Positions 28,140-38,132 are shown, counted from the stretch's first letter. The stretch is 64,000 nucleotides of DNA from Aureimonas populi (GCF_017815515.1 NZ_CP072611.1:3038001-3102000), one strand, 5' to 3'. Numbers and translations: made by a program. The notes: generated from the sequence alone by a model not told the origin.

Positions 28140-29540
28140 CTATGTCTCGACCCGCTGCCCGTCCCGAACGCGATAGCTGGGATCGTAAAGCGTCACGAGT
28201 TCCTCGGCGGCGGTCGGGTGCACTGCCATGGTGCGGTCGAAATCTTCCTTGGTCAGCCCCGCTTTCACGCAGATGCCCAGCACCTGCGCCAGTTCTCCCG
28301 CATCCGGCCCCAGCACATGGGCGCCCAGCACCTTGCGGCTGGTCGCGTCCACCACGAGCTTCATCAGCATCGCCTCGTCGCGGCCGGACAGCGTGTGGCG
28401 CATCGGCTTGAAGCGGGCGCGGTAGATGTCGAGATCGCCGTGTGACCTGGCGGCGGCCGATTCGGTGAGCCCGACCGTTCCGATTTCCGGCTGGGAGAAG
28501 ACGGCTGTCGCCACCGTCTCGAAATCCGGCTTGGTCGGGCGGCCGTGATACACCGTCTCCACGAAGCACATCGCCTCATGGATGGCGACGGGGGTGAGCT
28601 GCACGCGGTTGGTCACGTCGCCGATAGCGTGGATATGAGCAACGCTGGTCTGCGAATAGTCGTCCACGACGATCTCGCCCTTCGGCCCCAATTCCACGCC
28701 CGCCTTCTCGCAGCCCAGATCCTCGGTGTTGGGCATCCGGCCGACGGCGAGCATCACCTCGTCGGCATCGAGCCTGTCTCCACTCTTCAGATGCGCCTCG
28801 AACCGCCCGTCCGGCTTCTGCACCACCTCGGTCAGCGTATCCTCGCAGAGGATGCGCGCGCCCTTTTTCACCATGGCCTGGTGCAGCTCGTGGCGCAGGT
28901 CGTCATCGAAGCCCTGGAGAATCTCCTTGCCGCGATAGACGAGCGTCACCTCCGAGCCGAGCCCCAGGAAAATGTTGGCGAACTCCACCGCGATGTAGCC
29001 CCCGCCGAGAATGACGATGGATTTCGGCAGCCGCTTCAGGTGAAAGGCCTCGTTGGAGGTGATGCAGTGCTCTGCGCCCGGAAGGCCGGGAAACGGGTTC
29101 GGCCGCCCGCCGACCGCGATGAGGATGCGCTCGGCCGTGACCACCGCGTCTGTCGAGAGAAGGCGGATGTGGTGCGGCCCCTCCATCACCGCGCGCGACA
29201 TCAGAAGCTCGGCGCCCGCCTTTTCCAGGTTCGAGCGGTAGATGCGCTCCAGCCGGTCGATCTCGTTGTCCTTGTTGGCGATCAGCGTCGCCCAGTCGAA
29301 GCTCCGCGGCCCGACCGACCAGCCGTATCCGGCCGCGTCCTCGAAGCTTTCGGAGAATTGCGAAGCGTAGACGAGCAGCTTCTTGGGCACGCAGCCGCGA
29401 ATGACGCAGGTGCCCCCGTAGCGGAACTCCTCCGCGATGGCGACGCGTTTGCCGAGGGCGGCCGCGCGGCGCGCGGCGCGCACGCCGCCGGAGCCGCCGC
29501 CGATGACGAAGAGGTCGTAGTCGAAGCGCTTGTCGCTCAC
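28140..29540 (-). CDS. gor: Glutathione-disulfide reductase
   Basis: A 466-residue FAD-dependent pyridine nucleotide-disulfide oxidoreductase that reduces glutathione disulfide with NADPH. FAD motif GGGSGG (14-19); redox disulfide GGTCVIRGC (Cys45/Cys50); second dinucleotide motif ILGGGYIAVEFA; FAD motif HAIGDV; C-terminal HPTAAEE with the active-site His-Glu pair. The variant CVIRGCVPKK is typical of bacterial and plant Gor. No ATG fits; a GTG at 29540 has GGAGG about ten bases upstream. A minus-strand terminator separates it from the DUF2059 gene upstream. Confidence 0.92.
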   Translation of the reverse strand: MSDKRFDYDLFVIGGGSGGVRAARRAAALGKRVAIAEEFRYGGTCVIRGCVPKKLLVYASQFSESFEDAAGYGWSVGPRSFDWATLIANKDNEIDRLERIYRSNLEKAGAELLMSRAVMEGPHHIRLLSTDAVVTAERILIAVGGRPNPFPGLPGAEHCITSNEAFHLKRLPKSIVILGGGYIAVEFANIFLGLGSEVTLVYRGKEILQGFDDDLRHELHQAMVKKGARILCEDTLTEVVQKPDGRFEAHLKSGDRLDADEVMLAVGRMPNTEDLGCEKAGVELGPKGEIVVDDYSQTSVAHIHAIGDVTNRVQLTPVAIHEAMCFVETVYHGRPTKPDFETVATAVFSQPEIGTVGLTESAAARSHGDLDIYRARFKPMRHTLSGRDEAMLMKLVVDATSRKVLGAHVLGPDAGELAQVLGICVKAGLTKEDFDRTMAVHPTAAEELVTLYDPSYRVRDGQRVET

Positions 29541-29560
29541 GGATGCCGGTCCTCCGGGCA

Positions 29561-29586
29561 AAAGAAAAGGCGGCCCGAAGGCCGCC
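29561..29586 (-). terminator. Intrinsic terminator after the DUF2059 gene
   Basis: Read on the minus strand: a 7-bp stem GGCGGCC/GGCCGCC with loop TTCG, then TTTTCTTT. It lies about 30 bases after the DUF2059 stop and just before the gor ribosome binding site, so gor probably has its own promoter or depends on read-through. Confidence 0.8.
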
Positions 29587-29616
29587 CCGGTCCTTACAGC
29601 AATGGAACGGGATTCG

Positions 29617-30126
29617 TCACTGCGCGGCGGGGGCCAGCTCGCGCATTGCGGTCTCCGATGTATTGCGAAGGTCGCGCACGATGCCGTTGGCCCAGATTTC
29701 GGCGGCTGCCATCGTCTCGCGCGTGGCGCCCGGCCCCTGGGTGATCAGCTTGCGGCCTGCCGGCGAGGCGTAGAACTGGGCGATCTCGCGCAGCTCCTGC
29801 TCGGTGAACATGCGCGCATAGATGCGCGCGATCTCGTTTTCCAAGTCGGCGCGGCGCGGCGCCAGCGCGATGGCGTTGTCGTCCACCATGTCCGAGATCT
29901 GCGACTGCAGGTTCGGGTTGTTGACGATCAGCTCCGCCTTGATCTGCGTGGCCGCGTTGGGAAGGATCTCGTCGAACTGGTTGGTCGTATCGATCGCCGC
30001 CACCGCCTCGCGCGCGGCGCTCAGGTGAGAGGCGCTCGGCTCCTGCGCCATGGCCGGGGCCGCCGAAAGGGCGCCGAGGGCCACAACGGCAAGAAACCCG
30101 CGACGCAGATGTGTCGTGAGAGCCAT
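29617..30126 (-). CDS. DUF2059 domain secreted protein
   Basis: A 169-residue exported protein: signal peptide (residues 1-27, ending PAMAQ) and a helical DUF2059 domain, with the typical ending FTEQELREIAQFYASPAGRKLI and a GATRE segment. DUF2059 proteins are periplasmic and of unknown role. The ATG at 30126 is chosen over a TTG one codon earlier. Upstream on the same strand is rpiA, 96 bases away, so the two may be in one operon that ends at the terminator 30 bases downstream. Confidence 0.78.
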   Translation of the reverse strand: MALTTHLRRGFLAVVALGALSAAPAMAQEPSASHLSAAREAVAAIDTTNQFDEILPNAATQIKAELIVNNPNLQSQISDMVDDNAIALAPRRADLENEIARIYARMFTEQELREIAQFYASPAGRKLITQGPGATRETMAAAEIWANGIVRDLRNTSETAMRELAPAAQ

Positions 30127-30222
30127 CAAAGTTCTATCTCCATCCGTCTTCGGCCGATCCGGTCAAAGCTCACTATGTCGAACGGCGTTGCGCTGCAACC
30201 CTTCAGCGGGCTTCCTGCGCCC

Positions 30223-30918
30223 TCACCTTTCGAGCCGGCGCACGCCGCCGGGCCCGGCGAGGACGAGGGAGGAGGCCAGCCCGATGAAGAGGCCGTGCTC
30301 GACCACCCCGGGCACGGCGTGCAGCGCGATCGAAAGGGCTTCTGGATCGGGAATACGGCCAAATGATGCGTCGATGATGAGGTGCCCGCCATCGGTGATG
30401 AAGGGCCGGCCGCCCTCCTGCCGCAAGGTGAGCGCGCCCGTGAGGCCCAGAAGCGAGGCGGCCTTCTCCACGGCCAGATAGGTGGCCGTGACGCCGAACC
30501 CGTTGACCTCCACCGGCAGCGGGAAGGCGCCGAGCGTTTCCACCAGCTTGGCCTCGTCGGCGATCACGACCATGCGCCCGGCGGCAGCCGCGACGATCTT
30601 CTCGCGCAGGAGCGCCCCGCCGCCGCCCTTGATCAGCCTCAGGGCGCCATCCGCCTCGTCGGCTCCGTCCACGGCCAGATCGAGTTCAGGCGTCTCGTCC
30701 AGCGTGGTCAGGGGAACGCCCAGCTCCCGGCACAGCGCCGCGCTGCGCTCGGAGGTCGGCACGCCGACGATCTTCAGGCCCGCGCTCACCTTTTCGGCCA
30801 GAAGGCGGATGAAGGCCTCGGCGGTCGAGCCTGTGCCGATACCGAGCGTCATGCCGCTTTCGACCTGCGACAGGGCCTCCCTCGCCGCCTGCCTCTTCCA
30901 CTCCGCCGCCTCGCTCAT
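30223..30918 (-). CDS. rpiA: Ribose-5-phosphate isomerase A
   Basis: A 231-residue RpiA, which interconverts ribose 5-phosphate and ribulose 5-phosphate in the pentose phosphate pathway. Motifs: [13 protein letters not shown] (phosphate loop), [27 protein letters not shown] (catalytic Asp pair), [19 protein letters not shown] (catalytic Glu/Lys) and [11 protein letters not shown]. The length is normal. The gene precedes the DUF2059 gene on the minus strand and diverges from thuA across 140 bases. Confidence 0.95.
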   Translation of the reverse strand: MSEAAEWKRQAAREALSQVESGMTLGIGTGSTAEAFIRLLAEKVSAGLKIVGVPTSERSAALCRELGVPLTTLDETPELDLAVDGADEADGALRLIKGGGGALLREKIVAAAAGRMVVIADEAKLVETLGAFPLPVEVNGFGVTATYLAVEKAASLLGLTGALTLRQEGGRPFITDGGHLIIDASFGRIPDPEALSIALHAVPGVVEHGLFIGLASSLVLAGPGGVRRLER

Positions 30919-31058
30919 GGCACTCGCCTTGCTGGATTCCTTTGTCCGGCACGCTGTAGCGCGGGCACGGGCTCGTGTCGAACGGGGTATGGGGCAGCCC
31001 TAGCCGCCGGCGGAATCGGCGATACGTCTGGAGGAGGTGCAGCGCGGGAGCCAAGAGC

Positions 31059-31844
31059 ATGGGCATCAGGACGGTCGTCTGGAACGAGTTTCTGCACGAG
31101 CGGGAGAACGATGTCGTGCGCGGCCTCTATCCGGGCGGCATCCACGAGACCATCGCCGCCGCCCTGCGCGCGGATGCCGGACTGGAGGTCTCGACCGCCA
31201 CCCTGCCCGAGCCCGAGCATGGCCTGCCCGCCGAACGGCTCGGGCGCACGGACGTGCTTCTCTGGTGGGGCCACAAGGCCCACGGCCAGGTGGATGACGC
31301 GGTGGTCGAGCGCGTCGCCCAGCGCGTCTTCGAGGGCATGGGGCTGATCGTCCTGCACTCGGGGCACTTCTCCAAGATCTTCAAGCGCCTGATGGGCACC
31401 CCCTGCTCGCTGCGCTGGCGCGAGGCGGGCGAGCGGGAGCGCGCCTGGGTCGTCAACCCCTCCCACCCCATCGCGCGCGGGCTCGGCCCCGCCATCGAGA
31501 TCGCGAATTCGGAAATGTACGGCGAGCCCTTCCTCGTGCCGGAGCCGCTGGAAACCGTGTTCCTCTCCTGGTTCGAGGGCGGAGAGGTCTTCCGCTCCGG
31601 CCTCACCTACCAGCGCGGCGCGGGCCGCATCTTCTATTTCGAGCCCGGCCACGAGACCTACCCGATCTACCACGACCCGGATGTGCAGACGGTGCTGCGC
31701 AACGCCGTGCGCTGGGCCCACAACCCCGCACCCGCCTGGGTGGACGTATCGGACGCGCCCAATGTGCCGTACGACAAGGCGCGCGAGACGCTGGAGCCCA
31801 AGGGCGCCTCGCTGCACAAGGCGGGCGAGGCCGGCTACCGATGA
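31059..31844 (+). CDS. thuA: ThuA family trehalose-utilization protein
   Basis: A 261-residue ThuA-like protein with a class I glutamine amidotransferase-like fold. Signature segments are [45 protein letters not shown] and [12 protein letters not shown]. In Sinorhizobium and Agrobacterium ThuA and ThuB convert trehalose (through the 3-keto sugar) after uptake by ThuEFGK. Here the ThuB-like partner follows with a four-base overlap but the transporter genes are not adjacent. The ATG at 31059 is the family start; the open frame runs upstream without similarity. Confidence 0.88.
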   Translation: MGIRTVVWNEFLHERENDVVRGLYPGGIHETIAAALRADAGLEVSTATLPEPEHGLPAERLGRTDVLLWWGHKAHGQVDDAVVERVAQRVFEGMGLIVLHSGHFSKIFKRLMGTPCSLRWREAGERERAWVVNPSHPIARGLGPAIEIANSEMYGEPFLVPEPLETVFLSWFEGGEVFRSGLTYQRGAGRIFYFEPGHETYPIYHDPDVQTVLRNAVRWAHNPAPAWVDVSDAPNVPYDKARETLEPKGASLHKAGEAGYR

Positions 31845-32899
31845 GCCGCGAGCAGCGGCTCCTCATCCTCGGGACGGGCGCCATCGCGGCGCGCCATGCC
31901 GAGCATTTCGCAGTCCTGCCCGGCATCAGGCTGGTGGCGGCGGCCGACAACGTTCACGACCGCGCGGCGAGCTTCGCGGCCACGCATCGCATCGAACATG
32001 CCTTCGGCAGCCTTGATGAGGCGCTGGAATGGGGCGCGTTCGATGCGGCGGTGAACTCCACGCCCGATGGCGTGCACAAGGCGACATCGCTCAAGCTCAT
32101 CGCCGCCGGCAAGTCGGTGTTCTGCGAAAAGCCGCTGGCGGTGAACCACGCCGATGCGATGGAGATGACGCTGGCGGCGGAGGCCGCGGGGGTCATCAAC
32201 ATGGTGAACCTCACCTATCGCAACGCGCACGCTATCCAGATGGCGCGCCGCATGGTGGAGGCCGGCGAGATCGGCCCGATACGCCATGTGGAGGCGAGCT
32301 ACCTACAAAGCTGGCTGACGGCCCGCACCTGGGGCGACTGGCGCACCGACGAGCGCTGGCTCTGGCGCCTCTCCTCCGCGCACGGCTCCAGGGGCGTGCT
32401 CGGCGATATCGGCATCCATATCCTCGACTTCGTCACCTTCGGCACGGGGCTCGACATCGCCTCCCTGCAAGCCCGGATGAAGACCTTCGAAAAGGCCGAC
32501 GGCGGCGCCCTCGGCCCCTACCGCCTCGACGTGAACGACAGCGTGGCGATGACGGTGGAGATGAGCAACGGCGCGCTCGGCGTGGTGCACATGACGCGCT
32601 ACGCGACCGGCAATCTCAACGACCTGAACCTGGCCGTCTACGGCGAGAAAGGCGCCTTGCGCATCTGGGCCAACCACGCGGCCTCGCGGCTCGAGATCTG
32701 CGCGGGAGCCGATATAGAGACCGCGCGCTGGAAGCCGGTGGACTGCCCGCAGACGCCGCGCAACGAGGAGCGCTTCGCCCTCGCCTTGCTTTCGGACATC
32801 AACGGCCAGCCGGATTTCCGCCACGCCGCGAACATCCAGAAGCTGCTCGACCTGTGTTTCGTGTCCGACGAGGAGGGCCGGCGGCTGTCGGCGGCCTGA
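31841..32899 (+). CDS. thuB: Gfo/Idh/MocA family oxidoreductase, ThuB-like
   Basis: A 352-residue NAD(P)-dependent sugar oxidoreductase. Rossmann motif [13 protein letters not shown] near residue 10, [13 protein letters not shown] (the EKP motif) near 97, and the [14 protein letters not shown] catalytic/metal region near 190. Overlap with thuA (ATGA) makes ThuB the best call, in line with thuAB pairs elsewhere, where it oxidises a trehalose-type sugar. Substrate remains an inference: other sugars or inositols are possible for this large family. Confidence 0.8.
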   Translation: MSREQRLLILGTGAIAARHAEHFAVLPGIRLVAAADNVHDRAASFAATHRIEHAFGSLDEALEWGAFDAAVNSTPDGVHKATSLKLIAAGKSVFCEKPLAVNHADAMEMTLAAEAAGVINMVNLTYRNAHAIQMARRMVEAGEIGPIRHVEASYLQSWLTARTWGDWRTDERWLWRLSSAHGSRGVLGDIGIHILDFVTFGTGLDIASLQARMKTFEKADGGALGPYRLDVNDSVAMTVEMSNGALGVVHMTRYATGNLNDLNLAVYGEKGALRIWANHAASRLEICAGADIETARWKPVDCPQTPRNEERFALALLSDINGQPDFRHAANIQKLLDLCFVSDEEGRRLSAA

Positions 32900-32942
32900 A
32901 GCGCTTGACAAGGCCGGCCGCTTCGCCTTCGCCTGATCCACG

Positions 32943-33848
32943 ATGACAATCGAGTTCGACATGACGTTCCATGCCACTCCAGGCCAGCCGCAGACGGTGG
33001 CGGAAGGGGTCGTGCGCCTCACCGCGCCCAATCCCGGCCCCTTCACCTTCCATGGCACCAACACCTATCTGGTGGGGGACAGGAGCGTCGCGATCATCGA
33101 CCCGGGGCCGGCGGACGAGCGGCACCTCGGCGCGATCCTGGATGCGCTCGGCGGGCGGGCGGTGGAGGCGATCCTCGTCACGCACACCCATCTGGACCAT
33201 ACGGGGCTGACCGACCGGCTGAGGGAGGCAACCGGCGCGCCGGTGCTTGCCGAAGGCCCGCACCGCGCCGCGCGGGCGCTGCACGAGGGCGAGGTGAATG
33301 GGCTGGACGCGGCCGGCGATAAGGCCTTCCGGCCCGACCGAACCCTTGCCGATGGAGAGACGATCGAACTTTGCGGCCTGCGCTTCGAGGTGGTGGCGAC
33401 GCCTGGACACACGGCCAATCATCTGTCCTTCGCGCTGGCGGGAAGCGACCTTCTCTTTTCCGGCGACCATGTAATGGCCTGGTCCACCACCGTTGTCGCG
33501 CCGCCGGACGGCTCGATGGCCAGCTACATGCACTCGCTGGAAAGGCTGATGGCCCGCCCCGAAAAGCGCTATCTGCCCGGCCATGGCGGCCCGGTGGAAA
33601 ACGCACCGCCCTTCCTGCGCGCCCTCAGGTCGCATCGCCGGATGCGCGAGGCGGCGATCCTTGAGCGGCTGGCGGCCGGGGACCGGGCGATCGGGAGCAT
33701 CGTCGCCAGCATCTACCGCTCGACAGACCCGCGCCTCCACGGCGCGGCGGCGCTTTCGGTGCTGGCCCAGCTCGAGGATCTCGTGGAACGCGGCCTCGTG
33801 CGCACGGACGGCCCGCCTTTGCTGGAAAGTCGGTACGAACGGGTCTGA
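32943..33848 (+). CDS. MBL-fold metallo-hydrolase (LACTB2-like)
   Basis: A 301-residue metallo-beta-lactamase-fold hydrolase. The zinc motif THTHLDHTG is near residue 80, a second metal histidine is in ATPGHTANH, an aspartate in LFSGDHVM, and a later histidine in LPGHGGPVENAP. The last 70 residues look like a winged-helix tail, giving the LACTB2-like arrangement. Such enzymes hydrolyse RNA or thioester-type substrates; the target here is not known. No clear ribosome binding site. It converges on the DUF1499 gene with a five-base gap and follows thuB by 43 bases. Confidence 0.85.
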   Translation: MTIEFDMTFHATPGQPQTVAEGVVRLTAPNPGPFTFHGTNTYLVGDRSVAIIDPGPADERHLGAILDALGGRAVEAILVTHTHLDHTGLTDRLREATGAPVLAEGPHRAARALHEGEVNGLDAAGDKAFRPDRTLADGETIELCGLRFEVVATPGHTANHLSFALAGSDLLFSGDHVMAWSTTVVAPPDGSMASYMHSLERLMARPEKRYLPGHGGPVENAPPFLRALRSHRRMREAAILERLAAGDRAIGSIVASIYRSTDPRLHGAAALSVLAQLEDLVERGLVRTDGPPLLESRYERV

Positions 33849-33853
33849 GAGGC

Positions 33854-34729
33854 CTACTCCTCCAGCGCGCCGGTCTGGAGAAGCGTCATCGCCTCGTCGA
33901 GGCGGGCAAAAAAGGCATGGATGAAGCGGCGGTTCTGGCCCAGATCGCGCGAAAGTCCGCGCGAGACCGCGCGCATGTCCACATAGCTGGTGCCGTCCTC
34001 CTCCACGATGCGCAATGTCACATCGCTGGGGAAGCCGAAGATGGGCGCGGTCGCGACGGCCGTGATCGTGTACTCGTCCGAATCCATGGCCACCAGCGGG
34101 TCGGCGTCCTCGGCCGCTTCCAGCGTATCGCGCAAGGTGGGCACGGGCGCCAGCACCGTGCCACTGATGCCCAGATTCCCATCCGCCGGCTCAGGGGGCT
34201 GGCGTGTCTCCACTTCCAGCACCTGCCAGCCGCTGGCGCTCATGGCGCCCTGCGCCGCTTCGTAGACGTCGGCGGCCGTCGCCCGGTAGTCCCGGCCCGG
34301 CAGCAGGGAGGCGGGCATGTCTGTGGCGGTAGGAGCGGTTGTCGCAAAGCCGCGCGTGGCCGCCTGGTTCCCGGCGGGATACTCGATGGCCAGCGCGGCC
34401 CCCAGCGCGTAGGGCAGCACCACGACAAGGCCTACGAGAAGCGCCGCCAGCGCCCTTCCGCCGCCCCGGTGGCCGTAGCCCCAGGCCCGGGAGATCGCGA
34501 AGAGCGAGAAGACGAGCGAAAGGGCGACGAGAGCGGCCGCGAAGAGAAGCGTCAGCGTGAAAGCGTCGAGATCCACCGCGCCCATTCGGAAGAAGGTCAG
34601 CCCCACGAGAAGTAGCGCGGCCGCGAAGACCGCGAGGGAAAAGCCCCAGCCCGCGCTGCGCGCACGCTTGCGAATATAGTGTCCGCTCAAATCCCGCCTC
34701 GCTGCCCAACGGCTCAAGGCACCGAACAT
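33854..34729 (-). CDS. Membrane protein with C-terminal DUF1499 domain
   Basis: A 291-residue protein: three predicted membrane helices (about 29-48, 55-80 and 90-115), then a soluble DUF1499 domain with a Pro/Gly-rich linker, containing the VYEAAQGAMSASGWQVLEVE block, the DSDEYTITAVATAPIFGFPSDV segment and the ending RRFIHAFFARLDEAM. DUF1499 proteins are conserved and of unknown role. The frame is open far upstream, but MFGALSRWAARRDL gives a sensible start. It diverges from the small unknown gene at 34843. Confidence 0.75.
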   Translation of the reverse strand: MFGALSRWAARRDLSGHYIRKRARSAGWGFSLAVFAAALLLVGLTFFRMGAVDLDAFTLTLLFAAALVALSLVFSLFAISRAWGYGHRGGGRALAALLVGLVVVLPYALGAALAIEYPAGNQAATRGFATTAPTATDMPASLLPGRDYRATAADVYEAAQGAMSASGWQVLEVETRQPPEPADGNLGISGTVLAPVPTLRDTLEAAEDADPLVAMDSDEYTITAVATAPIFGFPSDVTLRIVEEDGTSYVDMRAVSRGLSRDLGQNRRFIHAFFARLDEAMTLLQTGALEE

Positions 34730-34842
34730 ACAGAAGCCCTGCCCGCCCGGCCATGGCGGAAAAGCGGCAGATTTGCGTCCGGCGCAATGCAGGCGTGCCG
34801 GAACCACGCGGCAGTCTGGCCGTTCGTCCCGTGCAGAAGGGT

Positions 34843-35259
34843 ATGAACGACATGATGTCGGAAAAGAACATCCAGATCGGCCGCGCGTCGCAGGACCCGC
34901 TCGCCGCCTCCATGGCAGCCCTGGAGCTGGAGCTTGCGCTCGACTTCCAGCACGCGGACCGCTCGTTCCGCGAAGGCGTGCAATGGGCTGCGGCCAGCAT
35001 CGGGGGCGAGGTGCTGTTCGAGATGCCGGCGGAAGGGCAGATCGAGGACGCCTCCCGTATATGCGGGGTGCGCATCCCCGCCGCCAGCGGACATTCCCGC
35101 CCGACCATCCTCTTCGCACTTCTGGATGAGAAGACAGGCCAGGTGCGCGTGGCGGACAGGCGCGACGTTGGCGAGCGGCTTTACTCCTTCGCCACCGCCT
35201 ATGCCAGCCTCATGGACCGGCTGAAGCGCCGCGCTCCCGCCACCGGGGAGATGGCCTGA
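34843..35259 (+). CDS. Hypothetical protein (not recognised)
   Basis: A 138-residue soluble protein without signal peptide, membrane helix or recognised motif. Features seen: a helical N-terminal half ending in ELALDFQHADRSFREGVQWAA, a beta-like centre (EVLFEMPAEGQIEDASRICGV), then LFALLDEKTGQVRVADRRDV and a helical ending. In-frame ATGs at 34843, 34852 and 34855 are all possible; AGAAGG precedes the first. It sits between the divergent DUF1499 gene and the convergent ppdK, with no operon partner. Normal codon use suggests it is a real gene. Confidence 0.55.
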   Translation: MNDMMSEKNIQIGRASQDPLAASMAALELELALDFQHADRSFREGVQWAAASIGGEVLFEMPAEGQIEDASRICGVRIPAASGHSRPTILFALLDEKTGQVRVADRRDVGERLYSFATAYASLMDRLKRRAPATGEMA

Positions 35260-35314
35260 GCCGCAAGGCTTCGTTGAACCCCATGGAACGGCCTTCCTGC
35301 GGTTGCCGGCCTCG

Positions 35315-38002
35315 CTACGCCCTGCCACGCGCCTTGGAGGCGCCGGCCCCGCGCAGGGAGCGCTCGAAGCGGATGGCCGCCTGCGCCGCCGCCAGCCGTG
35401 CGATGGGCACGCGGTAGGGCGAGCAGGACACGTAGTCGAGCCCCGCCTTTTCGAAGAAGTTGATGGACGCGGGATCGCCGCCCTGCTCGCCGCAGACGCC
35501 CAGCGTGATATCGGGTCGCACACGCCTCGCCTTCTCCACCCCCAACGTCACGAGTTCGCCCACTCCTTCCACGTCGATCGACTGGAACGGGTCTCGGTCG
35601 ATGATGCCGAGGCGCTCGTAGGTGGAGAGGAAGTTGGACGAATCGTCCCGCGAAATGCCGTAGACGGTCTGCGTCAGGTCGTTGGTGCCGAAGGAGCAGA
35701 AATCCGCAACCTGGGCGATGAGGTCGGCACGCAGGATGGCGCGCGGCAGCTCCATCATCGCACCGACCAGATAGGAAACGCGCCGCCCCCGCTCCTGCGC
35801 CACGCGCTCGGCGATATCGTCGATGCGCGCCTTCACGAAGTCCAGCTCCTTCCGCAGGCTGATGAGCGGGATCATGATCTCCGGAACGACGTCCTTGCCC
35901 TTCTTCTGGCCCGCCTCGATGGCGGCTTCGAAAATGGCCCGCGCCTGCGTTTCCACGATCTCGGGATAGGAGATGGCCAGCCGGCACCCACGGTGGCCGA
36001 GCATCGGGTTGAACTCGCGCAGCGTCTCGATCCGCTCGATGAGCTTGCGCTCGGGCACGCCGAGATGCGCGGCCGTCTCCGCGATCTCCGCCTCCCCCTT
36101 GGGCAGGAATTCATGGAGCGGCGGATCGAGCAGGCGGATCGTCACCGGCTGACCGGCCATGATCTCGAACAGCTCGACGAAATCGGAACGCTGCATGGGG
36201 AGAAGGCGCGCCAGCGCCGCGCGGCGGCCGTCCTCGCCCTCGGCCAGGATCATCTCGCGCATGGCGCCCACGCGCTCGCCCTGGAAGAACATATGCTCCG
36301 TGCGGCAAAGGCCGATGCCCTCCGCGCCGAAGGCGCGCGCGGCGCGCGCTTCCAGCGGCGTTTCGGCATTGGTTCGCACATGCAGGCGGCGCGCGCGGTC
36401 GGCGAACTCCAGAAGAATGGCGAAATCGCCCGTCAGCATGGGGCGCGTCAGGCGCGAGGCGCCCGCGATGATCTCGCCCGACGTGCCGTCGATGGTGATG
36501 ACGTCGCCCTCGCGAAGCACCCGGCCGGAGGCGGTCAGCGTCCCGGCGTCCTGGTCGATCCGCAGCGAGCCCGCCCCGGTCACGCAAGGCTTGCCGATGC
36601 CGCGCGCCACCACCGCCGCGTGGCTCGTCGTGCCCCCGCGAATGGTCAGCACGCCTTCGGTGACATGCATCCCGTGAATGTCGTCCGGCAGGGTCTCGGT
36701 GCGCACGAGGATGGTGCGCCGCCCCTCGTTCGCCAGGTCGAGGGCCGCCTGCGCGGAAAAGACGATCTGCCCGCTTGCCGCACCGGGAGAGGCCGGCACG
36801 CCGCGCGCGATGAGGTCGAACGCCTCGCCGCGCTCGATGGTGGGGTGCAGGAGCTGGTCGAGCGAGGCGGGGTCGATGCGCAGCAGCGCCTCCTCCTCCG
36901 CGATTAGCCCCTCCTCCACCATCCTGACGGCGACGTGGATCGCCTCGTCCACTCCGCGCCGCGCCGGGCGCGACTGGAGGATGAAGAGCTCTCCATCGCC
37001 GACCATGAAGTCGACCTCGCAGGCATCGCCGAGATGCTCCTCCACCCGCCGCACATGGTCGGCCAGCGCCTCGCGGTCGGCGGGAAAGGGCGAGGCGGAA
37101 GTCGGCCCCATCGCCGCCAGATCAATGACGGTGCCGCGCTCCCCGATCTCGCGCGGCTCGTCGCGGCCGCGAAGGATGAACTCCCCGGTCAATTGCGCGC
37201 GGCCCGTGGAAAGGTCGCGCGAGACGGCGCGTCCGGTGCCCGAATTCTCGCCCCGCTCGTTGAAGATCATCGCATGGGCCGTGACGGCAAGGCCCGCATT
37301 CTCCGCGATGCCGTGCAGCACCCGGAAGGCGCGCGCCACCGGGCTGCGCCAGCTCGCGAACGCCCCGCCCACCACCGCCACGAGCTGCTCGAACGGCGTC
37401 TGCGGCATCGCCTCGCCGGCCACGTCCTCCACGAGGCGCAGATGGCCGGCGATCAGCGAGCGCCACCCGTCCAGCGTGTCCGGCTCCGGCCCCCGCCAGC
37501 CATTATGGACGCGCTCGGCGTCCATCAGCTCCTCGAACTCGCCGGGGTCGGCGCCGTGCACGAGCGTGGCAAAGCTCTCGATGAAGCGCCGGTAGCTTCG
37601 AAACGCGAAGTGCGGATCGCCCAACTCCTCGGCGAAGATCTCCACCGTGCGGTCGTTCAGGCCGATATCGAGCACGGTGTCGGCCAGGCCGGGCATCTGC
37701 GAGCGCGCGCCGGTGCGCACGGCCAGGAGCAGCGGCCGCGCCTTGCCGTCGAACGCCCGGCCCGTCGCCGCCTCCAGCCATTCCACCCCGGAGAGGATTT
37801 CCGAGCGCAGGCTCTGCGAAAGCGCGCCGTTGACCGTCGCGGTCTCGCGCCAGCCGGTGGTGGAGACGGTGAAGCCCGGCGGCACCGGCAGGTCGAGAGA
37901 CGCGAGCATGGCAAGGTTCGCGCCCTTCAGGCCGAGTGCCTCAGCCGCGTCGGCGGGCCTCTCGGCGGCGCCGCGCTTGAACGTGAAGACCCGCTTGGCC
38001 AT
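35315..38002 (-). CDS. ppdK: Pyruvate, phosphate dikinase
   Basis: An 895-residue PPDK, which interconverts pyruvate, ATP and phosphate with phosphoenolpyruvate, AMP and pyrophosphate. Domains in order: nucleotide-binding domain (1-340, with AVRTGARSQMPGLADTVLDIG), phosphohistidine domain (GGTTSHAAVVARG, catalytic His about 461), and the C-terminal PEP barrel (LGHRGCRLA, FCSFGTNDLTQTVYG, GVCGEQGGDP with the catalytic Cys about 834). Full length. It gives a gluconeogenic link that complements the malic enzyme encoded earlier. It follows a DsbA-like lipoprotein gene on the same strand, after 130 bases. Confidence 0.95.
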   Translation of the reverse strand: MAKRVFTFKRGAAERPADAAEALGLKGANLAMLASLDLPVPPGFTVSTTGWRETATVNGALSQSLRSEILSGVEWLEAATGRAFDGKARPLLLAVRTGARSQMPGLADTVLDIGLNDRTVEIFAEELGDPHFAFRSYRRFIESFATLVHGADPGEFEELMDAERVHNGWRGPEPDTLDGWRSLIAGHLRLVEDVAGEAMPQTPFEQLVAVVGGAFASWRSPVARAFRVLHGIAENAGLAVTAHAMIFNERGENSGTGRAVSRDLSTGRAQLTGEFILRGRDEPREIGERGTVIDLAAMGPTSASPFPADREALADHVRRVEEHLGDACEVDFMVGDGELFILQSRPARRGVDEAIHVAVRMVEEGLIAEEEALLRIDPASLDQLLHPTIERGEAFDLIARGVPASPGAASGQIVFSAQAALDLANEGRRTILVRTETLPDDIHGMHVTEGVLTIRGGTTSHAAVVARGIGKPCVTGAGSLRIDQDAGTLTASGRVLREGDVITIDGTSGEIIAGASRLTRPMLTGDFAILLEFADRARRLHVRTNAETPLEARAARAFGAEGIGLCRTEHMFFQGERVGAMREMILAEGEDGRRAALARLLPMQRSDFVELFEIMAGQPVTIRLLDPPLHEFLPKGEAEIAETAAHLGVPERKLIERIETLREFNPMLGHRGCRLAISYPEIVETQARAIFEAAIEAGQKKGKDVVPEIMIPLISLRKELDFVKARIDDIAERVAQERGRRVSYLVGAMMELPRAILRADLIAQVADFCSFGTNDLTQTVYGISRDDSSNFLSTYERLGIIDRDPFQSIDVEGVGELVTLGVEKARRVRPDITLGVCGEQGGDPASINFFEKAGLDYVSCSPYRVPIARLAAAQAAIRFERSLRGAGASKARGRA

Positions 38003-38078
38003 TGCTTCAGATCGCGCCTTTCCGGCCGCTTCCCGCCCTCGGGCCGCTCAACCACGCCATCATTCTAGCGGAGAAATC

Positions 38079-38101
38079 CGCGCCGCCTACGCCGCGGCGC
38101 G
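38079..38101 (-). other. GC-rich hairpin between the DsbA-like gene and ppdK
   Basis: An 8-bp stem CGCGCCGC/GCGGCGCG with a seven-base loop. On the minus strand it is followed by GATTTCT, only a weak T run, so it is a poor intrinsic terminator. It may act as a partial terminator, or as an mRNA 3' end stabiliser, between the two genes. Confidence 0.3.
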
Positions 38102-38132
38102 AAAGATGATGGCGGGCCGGCCCGAAAGGGGC

